Assembly (NCBI GenBank): GCA_015680685.1
Contig: MNCI01007578.1
Location: 200,007 to 264,006, forward strand
Length of the DNA: 64,000 nt
From: Gnetum montanum
Lineage: Eukaryota > Streptophyta > Gnetopsida > Gnetales > Gnetaceae
Direction of reading: 5' to 3'
The notes beneath the pieces are model-generated. The model had not been told where the DNA came from. It worked only from the letters and a program-made list of their open reading frames with translations, and made no database searches. Both the position numbers and the translations under genes were made by a program. Below, piece by piece: positions 47,331 to 59,362 of this stretch. Position 1 is the stretch's first letter. Each line of letters starts with the position of its first letter.

Positions 47331-49673
47331 ACGTTTGCGTACTGCATCCTTTTGTGCATTTGTTAAATGTTGTGGCGTTTTGCCATGCAGAAGGTATTCC
47401 TTTACGTCGTCGTACCATTCATTAGCGTGTGTTGCACTAATGGATGCGATTGACAGCATGTCGGGAGCATTGGTTATGGGCTCGGTGCAACTAGTTACGG
47501 AGCTCGGTAACGCATGAAACATGTCAGGGGATATGTTTAATGCCAAGGTTGCTAATGCGTCTGCGATGGTATTGTCATTCCTGGAGACATGTTGGACATT
47601 AACATTTTCGAATCGTTTAAGCAGGTGCTTGGCCAGATCACAGTATGGTTGTAAGTGTTGTGCTTTACACGCATAGACATCTGTGACTTGGTTTACGACT
47701 AATTGTGAATCCCCTCTGACTACAAGCTATGTGATGTCTGAAGCTAGTGCGGCTGCGAGACCTCTAAGGATACCTTCATACTCTGCTATGTTATTAGTAC
47801 AATGAAAGTTGAAGCGATAAGCAAAAGGTTTAATTTCTCTAGAGGGATATGTGATTACAGCGACAGCACTTCCTCCTTGAGAGGCGGATGCTCCATCAAA
47901 GTTCAGAATGGCATCGTAGTCATCTGGCACCGTATCTATTGCATTTATATTTTCGTCTAGGAATTCAGGTTCTATGGTACCTAGATCGTGTGTTGGCGAC
48001 GTAGTCATTTGATTTGCTATGGCTTGGCCCTTGACTGATGATTGTGCTACATAGTGCAGGTCAAACTCGGCTATGATGGCCTTCCAACGGGCTATCCTGC
48101 TCGATTCGTAGATGTTTCCAGTTATAGCTCTGAGTACATTATCTTTGCAAATTATGTTAACTCGATTTTGGAAAAGATAATGTCGCCATTTCTTTAAAGA
48201 GAAAGCTAAGGCTAAACATGACTTCTCTACGTCATTGTATCTTTTTTCGTGGGCAACTAATGCATGGCTCAGGTAGTATACAGGGACTTCAGTTTTGTCA
48301 TCTCTTTTCTAGCAAAGCATAGACGCGATTGATGATTTTGATGTGGCCAAGTAGATGTAGAACGGCTTGTCGTTTTCAGGTGGGTATACCGTGGGTAATC
48401 GAGCGAGTGCCGTTTTAATGTTGTCAAATGCTTCTTGGCACTGCGGGGTCCATTCGAAGTGGATGTTTTTGTGGAGTAGGTGGTTCATAGGTGTTAGTTT
48501 TCCCATCAAATTTTCTATGAACCTCCTGATGAACTGTAATCGACCTTGTACCCCTCAAAGTTCGGTTAGATTGCTAGGTGGTTTTAGGTTTTTAATGGCC
48601 TTAACCTTATCGGGGTCTACCCGTATCCCTGCTTCTGAGGCTACGAACCCAAGCATTTTACCTATTTTGACGCTGAATACACATTTATTTGGGTTAAGCC
48701 TTAGCTCGTATTTTAGACATCGTTTTAACACTAAGTCAAGATCCTGTACATGTTGTTTTGGCGTTTTTGATTTAACCACTATGTCATCCACATAATCATT
48801 GAGTGAGTGTAAGATGTAATCGCTGAAAATATATGTCATTACCCTTTGATATGTGGCCCCAGTGTTCTTGAGACCAAAAGGCATCATTGTGTAACAAAAG
48901 GTTCCCCAAGGTGTCATAAAAGTGGTTCAGAGCTGGTGTTCTGGATTAATACGTATCTGGTTATATCCCGAGAACCCATCCATAAAAGATAACAGGGCAT
49001 GCCCAGCAGTTGAGTCGACTAGTTGATCAATGCTAGGTAAGGGGAAGTCATCTTTTATGGTTGCTACGTTGAGGTCACGGAAGTCAATACATAGGCGGAT
49101 ACTTCCGTTTTTCTTTGGGACTATAACCATGTTTGACACCCATTCGGCGTAATCAACAGCCCTAATGAAACCAGCTTGGTAGAGCTTGGTAATCTCACTA
49201 CGAACTGCTAACGCCACCTCCGGCTTGACCTTTCGTGCTTTCTATTTTACTGGCCTTAGTTTCGGATCAAGGATAATGTTGTGCTGGACGATACAAGGGT
49301 CTAGTCCGGGCATGTCTGTATAGGACCAAGAAAGCGCTTTCATATTGTCCCTAAGCACGTTTTCGATATCTTTAGCTAGATGCGAATCTAGTAATGCACT
49401 TAATTTTAAAATTTTAATTTCCCCATCAGGCATAGTGATGGGAGTTTCGGTTAGAGGGTCTTCAGTAATGTTTTCGGCTTCTATGTCGAGGGATTTTGTC
49501 ATACCCTCATAGTCGTTGACCGTTTCTTGCGTTGAAGCTATTATTGCATTGTTTGTTGATAAGCGCGCATGGATGAGATTCATGTCGATATTCCTTTCAA
49601 CTACGCCGTACGGTCCATCAATGACCAACAGCTTAGTTAAGCGCTTGCAATCCATTAGGCTAGTTTCTATCAA
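47331..49673 (-). pseudogene. Element B reverse transcriptase and two RNase H domains
   Basis: Pre-RT segment 49,673-49,242 (W-S-Y-x-D-M-P-G-L-D-P). RT 49,217-48,555: V-S-N-M-V-I-V-P-K-K-N-G, C-I-D-F-R-D-L-N, F-M-D-G-F-S-G-Y, M-P-F-G-L-K-N-T-G-A-T-Y and the catalytic Y-V-D-D (about 48,795). The regular Ty3-type RNase H (48,509-48,030) is followed by a second, cellular-like RNase H (48,008-47,560) with all four acidic motifs: N-F-D-G-A, A-E-Y-E-G, R-G-D-S-Q and N-T-I-A-D-A. The double RNase H marks the Tat branch. Frame is constant from 49,673 to 46,179; only about nine in-frame stops interrupt it, mostly explicable as CAG/CAA/CGA to stop. Confidence 0.9.
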
Positions 49674-49754
49674 TAAGTAGAGAGCTTGGTGAGATAGCGG
49701 AGGTCATTCTGTGTCTTTCGACAATCTTTAGTGTGTATACATGACAGTGGGTTA

Positions 49755-49872
49755 ATGTGACAGTAAATCGGCAGTTTAATGCCTTACCGGGCAACGAACA
49801 GCAGTTTAATGCCTTACCGGGCAACGAACGGCAGTTTAATGCCTTACCGAGCAACGAACGGCAGTTTAATGC
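49755..49872. repeat. Short tandem repeats between RT and antisense gene
   Basis: Four copies of a ~33-bp unit with GCAGTTTAATGCCTTACCG and GGCAACGAAC. The core AGTTTAATG recurs in the repeats at the other intergenic junctions of B (46.0 kb, 54.9-55.3 kb). Confidence 0.85.
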
Positions 49873-49989
49873 TAAAATTTGTATTTTATATGGTTTATGT
49901 CTGTAAATTTTATATATATTTTTTGAAAAATTCAAAGTAAATTTGAAAAAGCATGAAAAACGAGGCAAAAAGCAAGAAAAATGGAAAAA

Positions 49990-50297
49990 CAGCGACGGCG
50001 GCGGCGGCATCAGCGTCAGCGTCAGCGTCAGCGTCAACACGCTATAAAAGGGAGGATGGGGGGTCATTTTGTTATTTTACTTTCGGACGCGAGCGTAAAC
50101 TGTGAGTGTAACCCCAGCGTAGACGCCGAGCGAAACCCCAGCGTAGACGCCGAGCGAAACCCTAGCGTAGACGCTGAGAGACAACCCCAGCGTAGACGCC
50201 GAGAAAACCCCAGCGTAGACGCTGAGAAAACACTACGCCACACGCAAATTCAAATCACAGCGTAGACACTGACAGAAACCCCAGTGTAGACACTAAG
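49990..50297 (+). promoter_or_regulatory. Repeat block upstream of the antisense gene
   Basis: A GGC microsatellite and a CGTCAG hexamer run (about 49,998-50,037) are followed by at least seven copies of CAGCGTAGACGC(C/T)GAG at ~25-35-bp spacing (50,118-50,275). The block ends just before the ATG of the antisense gene (50,298). It shares the GCGTA-ACGC core with the LTR cluster, so it may act as promoter or enhancer for that gene. Confidence 0.65.
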
Positions 50298-53200
50298 ATG
50301 GGGAGAGGCAAAGAAATAGAAGGCTGAGGATAGAAGGGGCCAGAACTGACGTTCGCGGAGGAGAGCGAGGCGATGCTGCAGGGCCTACCCCGCCCGACTG
50401 TCCCCGCATGGCCCGGATCTTCCAGCAGGTAGGCGCTTGACCCTGTTTTTGCCGATTTTTTGGAGCATCTAATTTCTTTGTAGCGTAGACAGTTAGCGTA
50501 GGGTTTCGGCGTACACACCAAGCGTGAAGGGTTTAGGGTAATGTATCGGCGTAAACGCCGAGTGTGTTATTTTAGGCATAAACTGTCGCAGCTTCATTTT
50601 TCCGGTGTTTAGCATAGACGATTGTCGGCGTATACGCTCAGCGTATACGCTGGGTGTAGACACTTGTACTAGCTTCTGGTGTAAATTTTGGCATGTACTG
50701 TTTTTGGCATAGATGCACAACGTAGATAGTTTTTTGGCATGAACTGTTTTTCTACGCCCAGCGTATACACCGAGCATAACAGTTTTTCTACACCCAGCGT
50801 ATACGCTGAGCGTGATAGTGTTTCTATGCCCAGCGTATACGCCGAGCGTAACAGTTTTTCTACGGCCAGCATATACGCCGAGCGTAACAGTTTTTTCTAC
50901 GCCCAGCGTATACGCTGAGCGTAACATTTTTTTCTACGCCCAGCGTATACGCCGAGCGTAACTATTTTTTCTACGCCTAGCGTATACGTCGAGCGTAACT
51001 TTTTTTTCTACGCCCAACGTATACGCCAAGCGTAACAGTTAGAAAATTTTCTGCGAATGTTTAGTTTTCAGAATGAAGCTTTCAGTATGATTAATCTTTT
51101 GGCGTTGTTTTAATGGCTTGCAGGGACATTGAGCCTCCCCTTCTAGTGACTGAGCTAGTTGGGGTGTTAACATGGTATGCTCCTATTGAAGGTGGTGAAC
51201 CGACCCCAAATCTAACCATTGAGAACAAGGGGGTCTGGTTTCGGGAAGGGGCTTGTGAATTTTTGGCCTTCATGCTAGACCATTTCAGGGTCGTCATTTG
51301 GTCTAACCTAAGCAATGATGTGTGGCGAAGTATTCTCGAGGCCATGTTACCTAGTGCGGCGGAGGGTATTAGCCTATTCCTTGATGACATTGATGAAGGG
51401 CCACTTGTTGCTGAGGGTGTTCCCCCTGGTGGTCCTAGATCTGCCCGTCCGTTGACACGTGTGTGGGACCAGCTGCCACAAGGGCCCAACTATATCAACA
51501 ATACGTTGTTCCTGGTCGGCCGTGCACACACTTTGTTTCAGAACCCCCCCGGCACAGTATACCGGGTGGAAAGGTAATTTCGTTTTAGCTTTGGTTGTTC
51601 CTCTCTTTTTCATGTTCAAGTACCTACTCTTGCTTTAACACATGTTTTCGCCTTTCCGCAAGCCGAAGGTTACGCAAGAAGGGGCCTACGCAGGTGATGA
51701 TGGGATTGCATTAGCACGCATGGCCTTAGAAGTGTTCATGGTGGGTCCCACCCTTCGCAGGGCCGTTTTGGCCCACACTAGGGAGGCCATGAAGAACTTC
51801 CCCAGGAATTTTTCTAAGGCGTTTGCACAATGCACCGTGCGTGGATGGTTGCACGCCGACTGGGCTCCTAATGGACCAATCTTTCCATCTATTGCTGCTC
51901 TGGGCGAAACTTCAAAGCCTAACACTGAGAGTAAGTGGCAATGTTTTCTAGATGTCGTAATGTGTTTGTTCAATTGCCGGGTGTTAAACTAATATGAAGG
52001 TTTTGGATTTGTCTCTATAGCTGGCACTACCTCTGGCGGGGATTCCGTTGTGACTAGGCGGACTGAAACGACGCTTTCCATGAAATTCGGAGAAACCAGC
52101 GCCACCCAGAAGTGGTTACGGGTGAAAGCTTCGCCGTCTATTGTTGCCTGTTTAGAGCATGCCGGCCTCATGGCACTCTTTGCAGCCCCTAGCCCGAATG
52201 TGTCTATAGCAGAGATGATCAGGATTGTGGATTCATTTAATAGATCCGTTTCCCGCTATAGCACTCGTATTAAGGGCGTTAAAGTAATTTTTGAATTATC
52301 GCCACAATTTTTTGTGGATTTGTTTGGCGTGCCTGCAAGTGGTATAAAGATCGTTACCGATAGGACGCACAAAGAAATTGACATGATTCGCGATTTAGAG
52401 GATTGGTTGGGGGTGGCAAAGGGTGCCAAAGGATTTCCAATGCAGGGGAGGACAAAAGTTGAGGAAGTCAACGAACTTTATCCCCTTGTTCGAGCACGTT
52501 TATTTCCGAAGACTCTGTCACAAGTCAAGAGTCTCGGGGTTGAAGCAGTGCGAGTCATGCGCACTATTCTAGAGGCTGGCATGCGCTACAACTGGGCCGA
52601 ATTTTTGTTATCAGGCATGACTAAGGAGATAGAGCGGCTACGCTCAAGCATAGAGGCTCAATCCCATTTTACCTTCACTTTCTTTGCCTGCTATATTCGT
52701 CGCTTGGCCGAATTCTTAGTGGTTCACGGGGAGAATAAATTTGTTTTGCGTGATAGGCACCAGTTATCTCGCCCCTGGGTGAACCACCTGTTTGATACGG
52801 CCAAGTCCCAAGACACCCCCGAGGGGATTGATGAATCTCTTACAATCACCACGGGTGGATCGTCTGGCCCCTCTCTCCACACACGCGACAGTATAGGGTT
52901 GGAACCTGATGAAGCACCCTATACTGCCAAGAAGGCGGAACGGGTGGTCAAAGAAATAATAGGCAAAGTGAAATCCAAGTTGGGGAAGCGTGACCGCCCA
53001 GCTGAGGAGACTAGCGAAATTGAGCAACCCAGAGTGAAGCGAATTCGATTTAAAATACCCGGTAAACTTTTTGTTTTCTTTACTGCACTTATCTTGCAGA
53101 TAGTTTTAACAGTTACCGGCTGTATGCAACTGACTTCATCTATTTTTCATTGAGTAGTCAAGAGACACGATTTGTGGACTATACCTGAAGATGAGGAGCT

Positions 53201-54689
53201 AACCGACCCGGCGGGAGGAACTGAATTGCTAGGGGAAGGAACTGGAGGAACTGGAGGTACTGAACCCCTAGATGATCAAGTAGAGACTGAAGAAATGTTT
53301 AGCGATTTTCTTAAAGGAAACCTGGAGCTTGGAGCCCCTCCCACCCAGGAGGAGGCTGGAGGGAATGGTATGCCTCTCTACTTAATTGTGCAGCCTGATA
53401 CATTTTTGGATTATCTCATTGTGAATTTTTCATTAGACAGAGGAAAGGGAGATCAACCCTAAGAAGGAGCCAGAGATCCCCCCTGAAGTGTCGTCAAAGG
53501 TTAGCACTTCACGCACTGATGCTCCTTTTACTTGGATAGAGATGCCAAGTAAAAGGGATTTCGTAGCTGGCATAGCCGAAGAGGTCATCGAACGAATTGA
53601 AGGGATTAGTCCTGAAATAGGTATGGGGACGTCCAAATATTTTTATGGTGTTGGATTTTGATGCTCAATTTTTTTTGTTCTAATGTTTGTCCCTATGGAT
53701 AGGTGCCCAACTGAGGTGGGATCTATCCGAGCCTGTCAATATGGAGAGCTTGCCCACACTTTCCCCAGAAGTTGAACAAGTGCCCAGACCTATCTACGAA
53801 GAGGTAGCAGAGGGCTTTGTTCATAATGCCAAAGCAGTATGGACGTGCAGGAGATCCATTGAGCAATTGTGGCTATAGATCCAGGAGAAAGAGAAGGAGA
53901 ATTCCGAACTGTCGGCTGAACGTGACGATCTGAAGGCCCGATACGATTTCACTGTGGCCAGATTAAGTAATGATCGCTCTTGGCGGACCTCCGAAGTCAC
54001 GTATACAAGGTATTGGAATCTGCTTAATCGCCATGCAGGGTTGAAACGGAGGTTAGGGGAGTGCAGGGCTCAGATTGAATTGCTCAACACCAAATGCCAA
54101 GATTGGAAGGCTTTTGCCTCCAAGGTACGCAAGTGGGGGCAAGATGAGAAAAACCACAAGCATCAATATAAGAAGTCGCTAAAGGAAGTGTCTATTGAGA
54201 AGCGACAGCTGGAAATGTTTGTGGAAGGCCTTGGTCTGCGCTCCGCCTTTGACACATTCGCCCAGAACACCATTGTAGAGATGGAATCTCCTAAACGATG
54301 GATAACAACCAGTTCTGGGGAGGTGTCAGTGGGGGAATTCCCTTTGAAATGTCCCATCTGGTCGGACGTTGACAAGGGAAAGGCTCTGGCAGATATTGAC
54401 TTAGGGCTTGATGGTACAGATTGGGCAAGTGTTCTTGAAGAGGAGATCCTACGACGACTGGAATTCGGCTTGGGGGGACCTCCCATGGTAAGCGTTTTAT
54501 CTTTATGAGGTTAATTGATTAGATGATGTTTGAAATTTTGACATTCGCTTATTCTTGTGTTGGTTATTTCTTCCTTGATCTTTTCAGGATGAAGGTGGCG
54601 ATGAAACTGGAGAAGTTGGCCCCAGTGGAGCAGGGGCCTCAGATGCTGGTGGATCCAAGGGGGATGACCCTCATGTCCCAGATGTTTAA
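50298..54689 (+). CDS. Antisense 8-exon gene of element B, transposon-protein-like
   Basis: Exons: 50,298-50,428; 51,124-51,573; 51,668-51,930; 52,021-53,061; 53,158-53,367; 53,441-53,620; 53,703-54,487; 54,588-54,689 (TAA). All donors are GT. Acceptors are AG except intron 2, where AA stands at 51,666-51,667. Phases join consistently (2,2,1,1,1,1,0) and the sum is a multiple of three, ~1,053 codons. Exon 4 holds a domain resembling 'putative plant transposon protein' (F-F-V-D-L-F-G-V; L-F-P-K-T; F-A-C-Y-I-R-R-L-A-E-F) and ends in a basic K-R-D-R-P..R-V-K-R-I-R-F tract, a possible nuclear signal. Exons 5-6 are acidic, exon 7 is coiled-coil-like (54,000-54,230), exon 8 acidic/Gly-rich. Lesions: TGA and TAG in exon 1, TAG at 53,876, and the AA acceptor. 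The function is unknown; a DNA-binding or regulatory role is only inferred from its neighbouring motif arrays. Confidence 0.8.
50470..51045 (+). repeat. Palindrome array in intron 1 of the antisense gene
   Basis: About eight to ten ~55-bp units of the form TTTTTCTACGCCCAGCGTA followed by TACGCCGAGCGTAAC; each holds GCGTATACGC. The array fills most of intron 1 (50,429-51,123). It is the same motif as in the B LTR. Confidence 0.8.
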
Positions 54690-55279
54690 CATTTTAGCAT
54701 TTTTTTTGTTTTTCAAATCAAATTTATACTGGAATTGTAATTTGAAAATTGTGGGATGAACAAAGAAAGTTGATTGTATGTAATAACATGTGCACATATA
54801 TATATATATATATATATTTTGAGTTTAATATGACACGGAAATGTAAAAATATTTTGGTTTGTTTTCTGTTTTAAGTGTGCTATGGGAACGCGATCATAAA
54901 AGTAAAATGAGAAGTGTACTAGTTTATGGCCATTTCAGGCCCCATGCGTAGTTGATGGCCATTTCGGGCCCCATGCTTAATCAGGGAATGTTTTGGAGGA
55001 CGCGGATAGCTTTCTCGGTCAACCGATCATCGCTGATCATGGCTAGTTTTATGTCATTGCGGACATGATAGTTTAATGTCATTTCGGACCGGGAGTGGTA
55101 TTTAATTGTTTTTCTCTATTTTATCGTAGTTTAATGTCATTTTGGAATTTTTATAGTTTAACGTCATTTCGGACTGGGGGTGGCATTTAATTAATTTCTT
55201 TTTTTTGTGTTTTATCATAGTTTAATGTCATTTCGGAATTTTTATAGTTTAACGTCATTTCGGACTAAGAGTGATGGTA
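54690..55279. repeat. Convergent spacer with TA run and AGTTTAATG-type repeats
   Basis: Lies between the 3' ends of the antisense gene (54,689) and gag-protease (55,280). A (TA)n run occupies 54,797-54,820. From 54,920 to 55,275 phrases of TAGTTTAATGTCATTTCGGA and TAGTTTAACGTCATTTCGGA alternate in tandem (~45-65 bp period). No gene. Confidence 0.75.
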
Positions 55280-56521
55280 TCATTTCAGTAATTTTTTGAT
55301 TTTTTTCACTTTAATGTTAGACGATGTTTCAACTGGTGTGATCCGGTATTCAGCATCGCCTTCGCTAATTACATTAAACGGAAATTCCGCCCAATGGACT
55401 TCTGAGGGGATTTCTTCTATGTTAACGGTTTCAGATATTTTAGTGTTCCTAGAGAGCTCTGTATTAGTTTCTACTTTAGGAGACACAGGTGTTTCTATCT
55501 GAGAGGGCTTTTGTTCCATGTTGGAAGATTTGCTACTTACCGATGGTTGTGGATTTTCGTTATTTTGGCTGGGTTTTTCAAGTTCAACTTCCGAGCCCTG
55601 GTCCATGTCCATATGCAATGAGATAATAGGAGTGGCTGCTTCACCGTGTATAACGATTTCTCCACCTTCATAAGGTAGATGAATTTCCTGATGGATAGGG
55701 GAAGAGACAGCTTTGAGTTGGGCTAACCAGGGTCTTCCCAATATTAGGTTAAACCCCGGCATCTCGTCCACTACTAAAAATTCAGCGGAGGTAGGGAATT
55801 GATCTCCCGCTATAAAGTCTAAGGTTATTGAGCCTTTCACCATCACGCGTGACCCACTAAATGACTTTAGACATGTAGTCGTGGTTGGCTTAAGTAATTC
55901 AGTAAGTCCGAGTTGTTCAACGATGTGGTACGGCACAATGTTTATCGCAGCTCCATCGTCTACATGGACCCTATGTATTTTAAACTGGTTTATACGGATT
56001 GTTATGAACATGGGGGTCATTGTTACCTCCTTCGTTTTCTTATCTACCTTGATGTTGTCATCATTAAAGCTTAGAGGCTTAGGAGCAGTCCCCTGAGGCG
56101 AGAACATCACCGCATGGATGGAGGATTCGTTTGGGGGTAAGTCCTCACTTACTGGGATTGACGTTAACATTCGCACTAGAGCTTCCCGATGCGTTTGAGA
56201 TGTTAGGACTAAGTCATACAAGCTCAGTGAAGTGTTCTTTTGTTTTAGCGCTTGTGTGACCAACGTCAAGGCGGCTGCGAAGTTTTCACTGTTGGTAGTG
56301 TTTCTATCGGTACTGACTGGATCCATTGGACCCAACAATTTTATCTCTCGTTTTGTTGGTTTGTCAGTTTTCGGAGCTGTCGTTTGAGATGATTCATGTT
56401 TTTCAGACGACTCGCCTTCATTGTTCGTGCTTGGCTGCTCATTAGAGGATGACATGGGCACAGAGTTTAGGGGAGTGGGCTTAGGTGGCCCCAGAGCTAG
56501 TCGTTGGCGCTCTTTCTCCAA
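55280..56521 (-). pseudogene. Element B aspartic protease region
   Basis: The protease cleaves the polyprotein within virus-like particles. The open stretch of 413 codons contains the conserved lead-in (M-L-T-S-I-P-V-S-E-D-L-P-P-N-E-S-S-I-H), the active-site V-H-V-D-D-G-A-A-I-N (about 55,955), and G-F-N-L-I-L-G-R-P-W-L-A (about 55,735). D-D-G replaces D-[TS]-G, as also in A. After the protease an acidic tail ends at 55,280 with a stop. It is in the same frame as gag, forming one gag-protease ORF broken only by stops. RT does not follow directly; the antisense gene lies between. Confidence 0.88.
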
Positions 56522-57139
56522 GCGTTCTCGTGTAAGCCTGTATGCCTGGCGCTCTCATGTATTACGTGGAGATGGAGTGGGCCTCGGAGTCTGGGATTGC
56601 CCTAGAACCTTTACGACGTAAGGAGCAGGGCGGGGCTGCGGGTACGATTGAGCAGGGGCTTGTGTAGGCAGCCTGACCATGTACGGGGTTGGCCTTGGCG
56701 GATGCTAGGCCTCTGTCATTGCAACGGCAGGTGGTACTCGGACTATGAAAGGGGTAGGCCGAGCATGGTGGGTTGGCAGACCCGTGGGATTAGCTGGAGG
56801 GATGCGCACTACATATGGTTGTTGGTGCATCATGATGTTAGAGGTGGACGTGGCTGAGGGCACTCGGACTACGTATGGTCGCTGCAGGGCATGGGGTGAC
56901 TGAGGTGTGGAGTTAGCGGGAGGTATCTGAACCACGAATGGTTTGTTAGATGTTTCTTGTTTGTTCTGGGGATGGATGGTGTTGATGCAGGATGTGCCGA
57001 AGTCATCATCACAATAGATTGAGGTGATTACGTACGGTGCCTCTTTAGCGTTCAGGGGATCTTTAAACATCCCCATGGTCTGGTTTTGCGGTTGGACGGG
57101 GTTAGCCCCGTCAAAAGTAATCTTGCCATCATCTATCAT
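56522..57139 (-). pseudogene. Element B gag-protease linker with PYVVR[VI]PPA repeats
   Basis: In frame with gag and protease. At least six copies of P-[YF]-[VIM]-V-[RQK]-[VIL]-P-P-A-like peptides are spaced by Ser/Thr/Pro/His-rich sequence (about 56,930-56,600). Two stops are present (56,702 region; near 56,550). A retains related peptides at 7,600-7,735, so the repeat is an old feature of the family. The role is unknown; it could be a spacer or a partner-binding array. Confidence 0.7.
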
Positions 57140-59362
57140 CCTCTAGATGTCCTATTTCAGAGTGAAGCAGTAGTCCGTTCCATGCCCGTTGCATTGGTGA
57201 TAATCGCAGAAGCGATCCATCCTGAATCCCTTGGGCATGGGTGGCTCATCCGGCGTTGCAAGGCTTGGGTTCTGCACGAGTTGACAGAACCGATCATGTC
57301 TTTGGATAGCCGTTGGAGACAATTGCTTGTGTTGCATCAATCGAGCCTTTAAGAGTTGGTTAAAGAGCTGGGATGGCTTCATCGGTAGGGGTGTGTACTG
57401 AGAGGGTTCCTTCCTCTCGAAGTTACGCGTACGGTTCGTAGGATTTTGTGATGACATCTCTAGGGTCGCTGTAGGAGCATGCTGATAGTAGTTAGTGGGG
57501 GGAATGGGCGGTTTGTGTTGAGGCGCAGGGTTTGTTTGCTGTGTTCCTGCTATTGCTGCTATAGTCGCCTTGGCCTTCTCTTTGTCTTTTTTAGTGTGTT
57601 GGTTTTTGAAGGCCAAGTACGCAGGGTCGTTGCTGTTTTGGGCAGCTTCCTCTATGTTCTTGATTTGCTCGAATGCTTGATTCAGGTCGCACGCATTGAG
57701 GTAGTATAGTTTGGACTTAAAGAAGTCATTGACAGCCCCCTTCAATATCGTGAGCAGATATGTTGGAGAGATTAGGTCGTGCAACTCATTGAGGGCTGCA
57801 CTCCATCTCTGAATGAACTTCTGCACTGGTTCGAGTGGTGCTTGTTTGATCTGCATAAGACTATCCAGTGTCGCTGCAAGTTTCAAGTTATACTTAAACC
57901 GGGTTACGAACTAGCGTAACAGGTTGTCTACAGAAAGGACGGAGTTCTTGGGCAAGGCCCGGTACCAATCGAGTGTCCTTCCCACGAGGGACATGGGGAA
58001 TACTCATAATACGAAGTGGGGCCATGCCTGAAGAAGTCCGCACTCTAATCTAAACGTGATGAGGTGGGCATTGGGGTCTATCTCCCCATTATATTTAGTT
58101 AGTGTCGGAAGGGGGACGCCCTTAGGCAAAGTTAAAGGTGGGACGGATGAGCTAATGGGATCATCGTTGTAGAAGTCTACTACCTTTAACTCCCCCTCAG
58201 CGGCTGTCTTGTGGCGTTTTACCTCGTCAGTCAATTCCTGCATCATTTTCTTAGCCTCTGCCCAATCTTGAGCATTTGGGAGCACGGGGGTTTGAGTTTG
58301 TGGGACGGGGTATGGGTTAGGCTGTTGAACGGTGGATTGAAAGGCTGAAAGTTGGGTTGTTGGTGCTTGTGTTTGTGGGAGGTGTATAGTAGGTGGCACT
58401 AGAGGTAACATGTTATAAAGAGGTGGTTGTTGTTGCTGTGGTCGTGGCTGTGCCTGGGGCACATGAGCTGATGGCAACGTGTGGGGTGGTACATAGTGGT
58501 GAGGAATTTGCTGCGACGGGGCACCCATCATCGGCCATTTTTCGGCCACGTTGTATGCATGGGCTCCTTGTTGGGTTACATCGGTGAAAGGGGGTGCATG
58601 CGTTTGGACGTGCGGGATGTAGTGGGCAGATGCGGACGCGGGTGTGACATGTGACATGCTAATCACTTAGGATTGGAATGTCACTCCTACGTTGCTGTGA
58701 GGGGGTAGTGTTTGCGAGGATGGACTTGCAGCTGTAGCGGGGATGACTGTAAAAGGGAATGTGTTGGGCAAGGGATTGCTCGGGGAAGGGACATGAGCTA
58801 ATGCTGATATTTCTTGTGACTGTGCTTGGGTCTGGGCAGACTTAAAGGTTTGGAGGGGCATGATCTCCCCTGCGTCCCGGTTAAAGGTTGGGTTAAGGTG
58901 GTTATGCGGACTAAGCGTGTGGTAGGAATCTTCGTGCTCTGATTACGTAGCGAATTCATCCTCTTCGTCTGGTTGGGGATCTGCTATAGGCTAGCCTAAC
59001 GATTGACTCCTGTGCAGAAGGAGCTGTGTAAAGAGTTCCGAGAATTGTTCTGGAATGGGAATTATGTCGTATGGGGAAGGGATGAATTCGTATCCTCCCC
59101 TGTAAAAGATTTCGAATTGTCTTTTTACCTCTATTTCAGACCGATCCACTGGCAGGCCAGCTTACATCTTAACGCAGATGAAGTTATATTCGTCTTGGGT
59201 TATAACGTTAGTGGCAGGGTCTCTCCCTTGCAGCCTCAAAGACCGTCGGGGCCCCATTGTGGATTGCCCTCCCAAGTGTGGTGTGACGGACTGCTGGGCA
59301 GCCATTATGTCTGAGATGTTAATGTTCTGGGTAGTAGCAGCAGTGATGTTTAGGGGATTCAT
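57140..59362 (-). pseudogene. Element B gag
   Basis: ATG at 59,362 (M-N-P-L-N) is the likely start, though an in-frame ATG also lies at 59,440. Blocks: R-R-S-L-R-L-Q-G and Q-D-E-Y-N-F-I; a Pro/Gln/His-rich segment (58,860-58,270); D-P-N-A-H-L-I-T-F and L-L-Q-A-W-P (58,090-58,010); L-K-G-A-V-N-D-F-F-K-S-K-L-Y-Y-L (about 57,730); F-C-D-Y-H-Q-C-N-G-H-G-T-D-Y-C (about 57,200), a C-x3-H..H..C zinc-finger-like motif. Frame is constant over all of it. Stops occur near 59,160, 58,985, 58,945, 58,667, 58,004, 57,912 and 57,152, several fitting CAA/CAG/CGA to stop. Without them it would be continuous with the protease. Confidence 0.88.
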
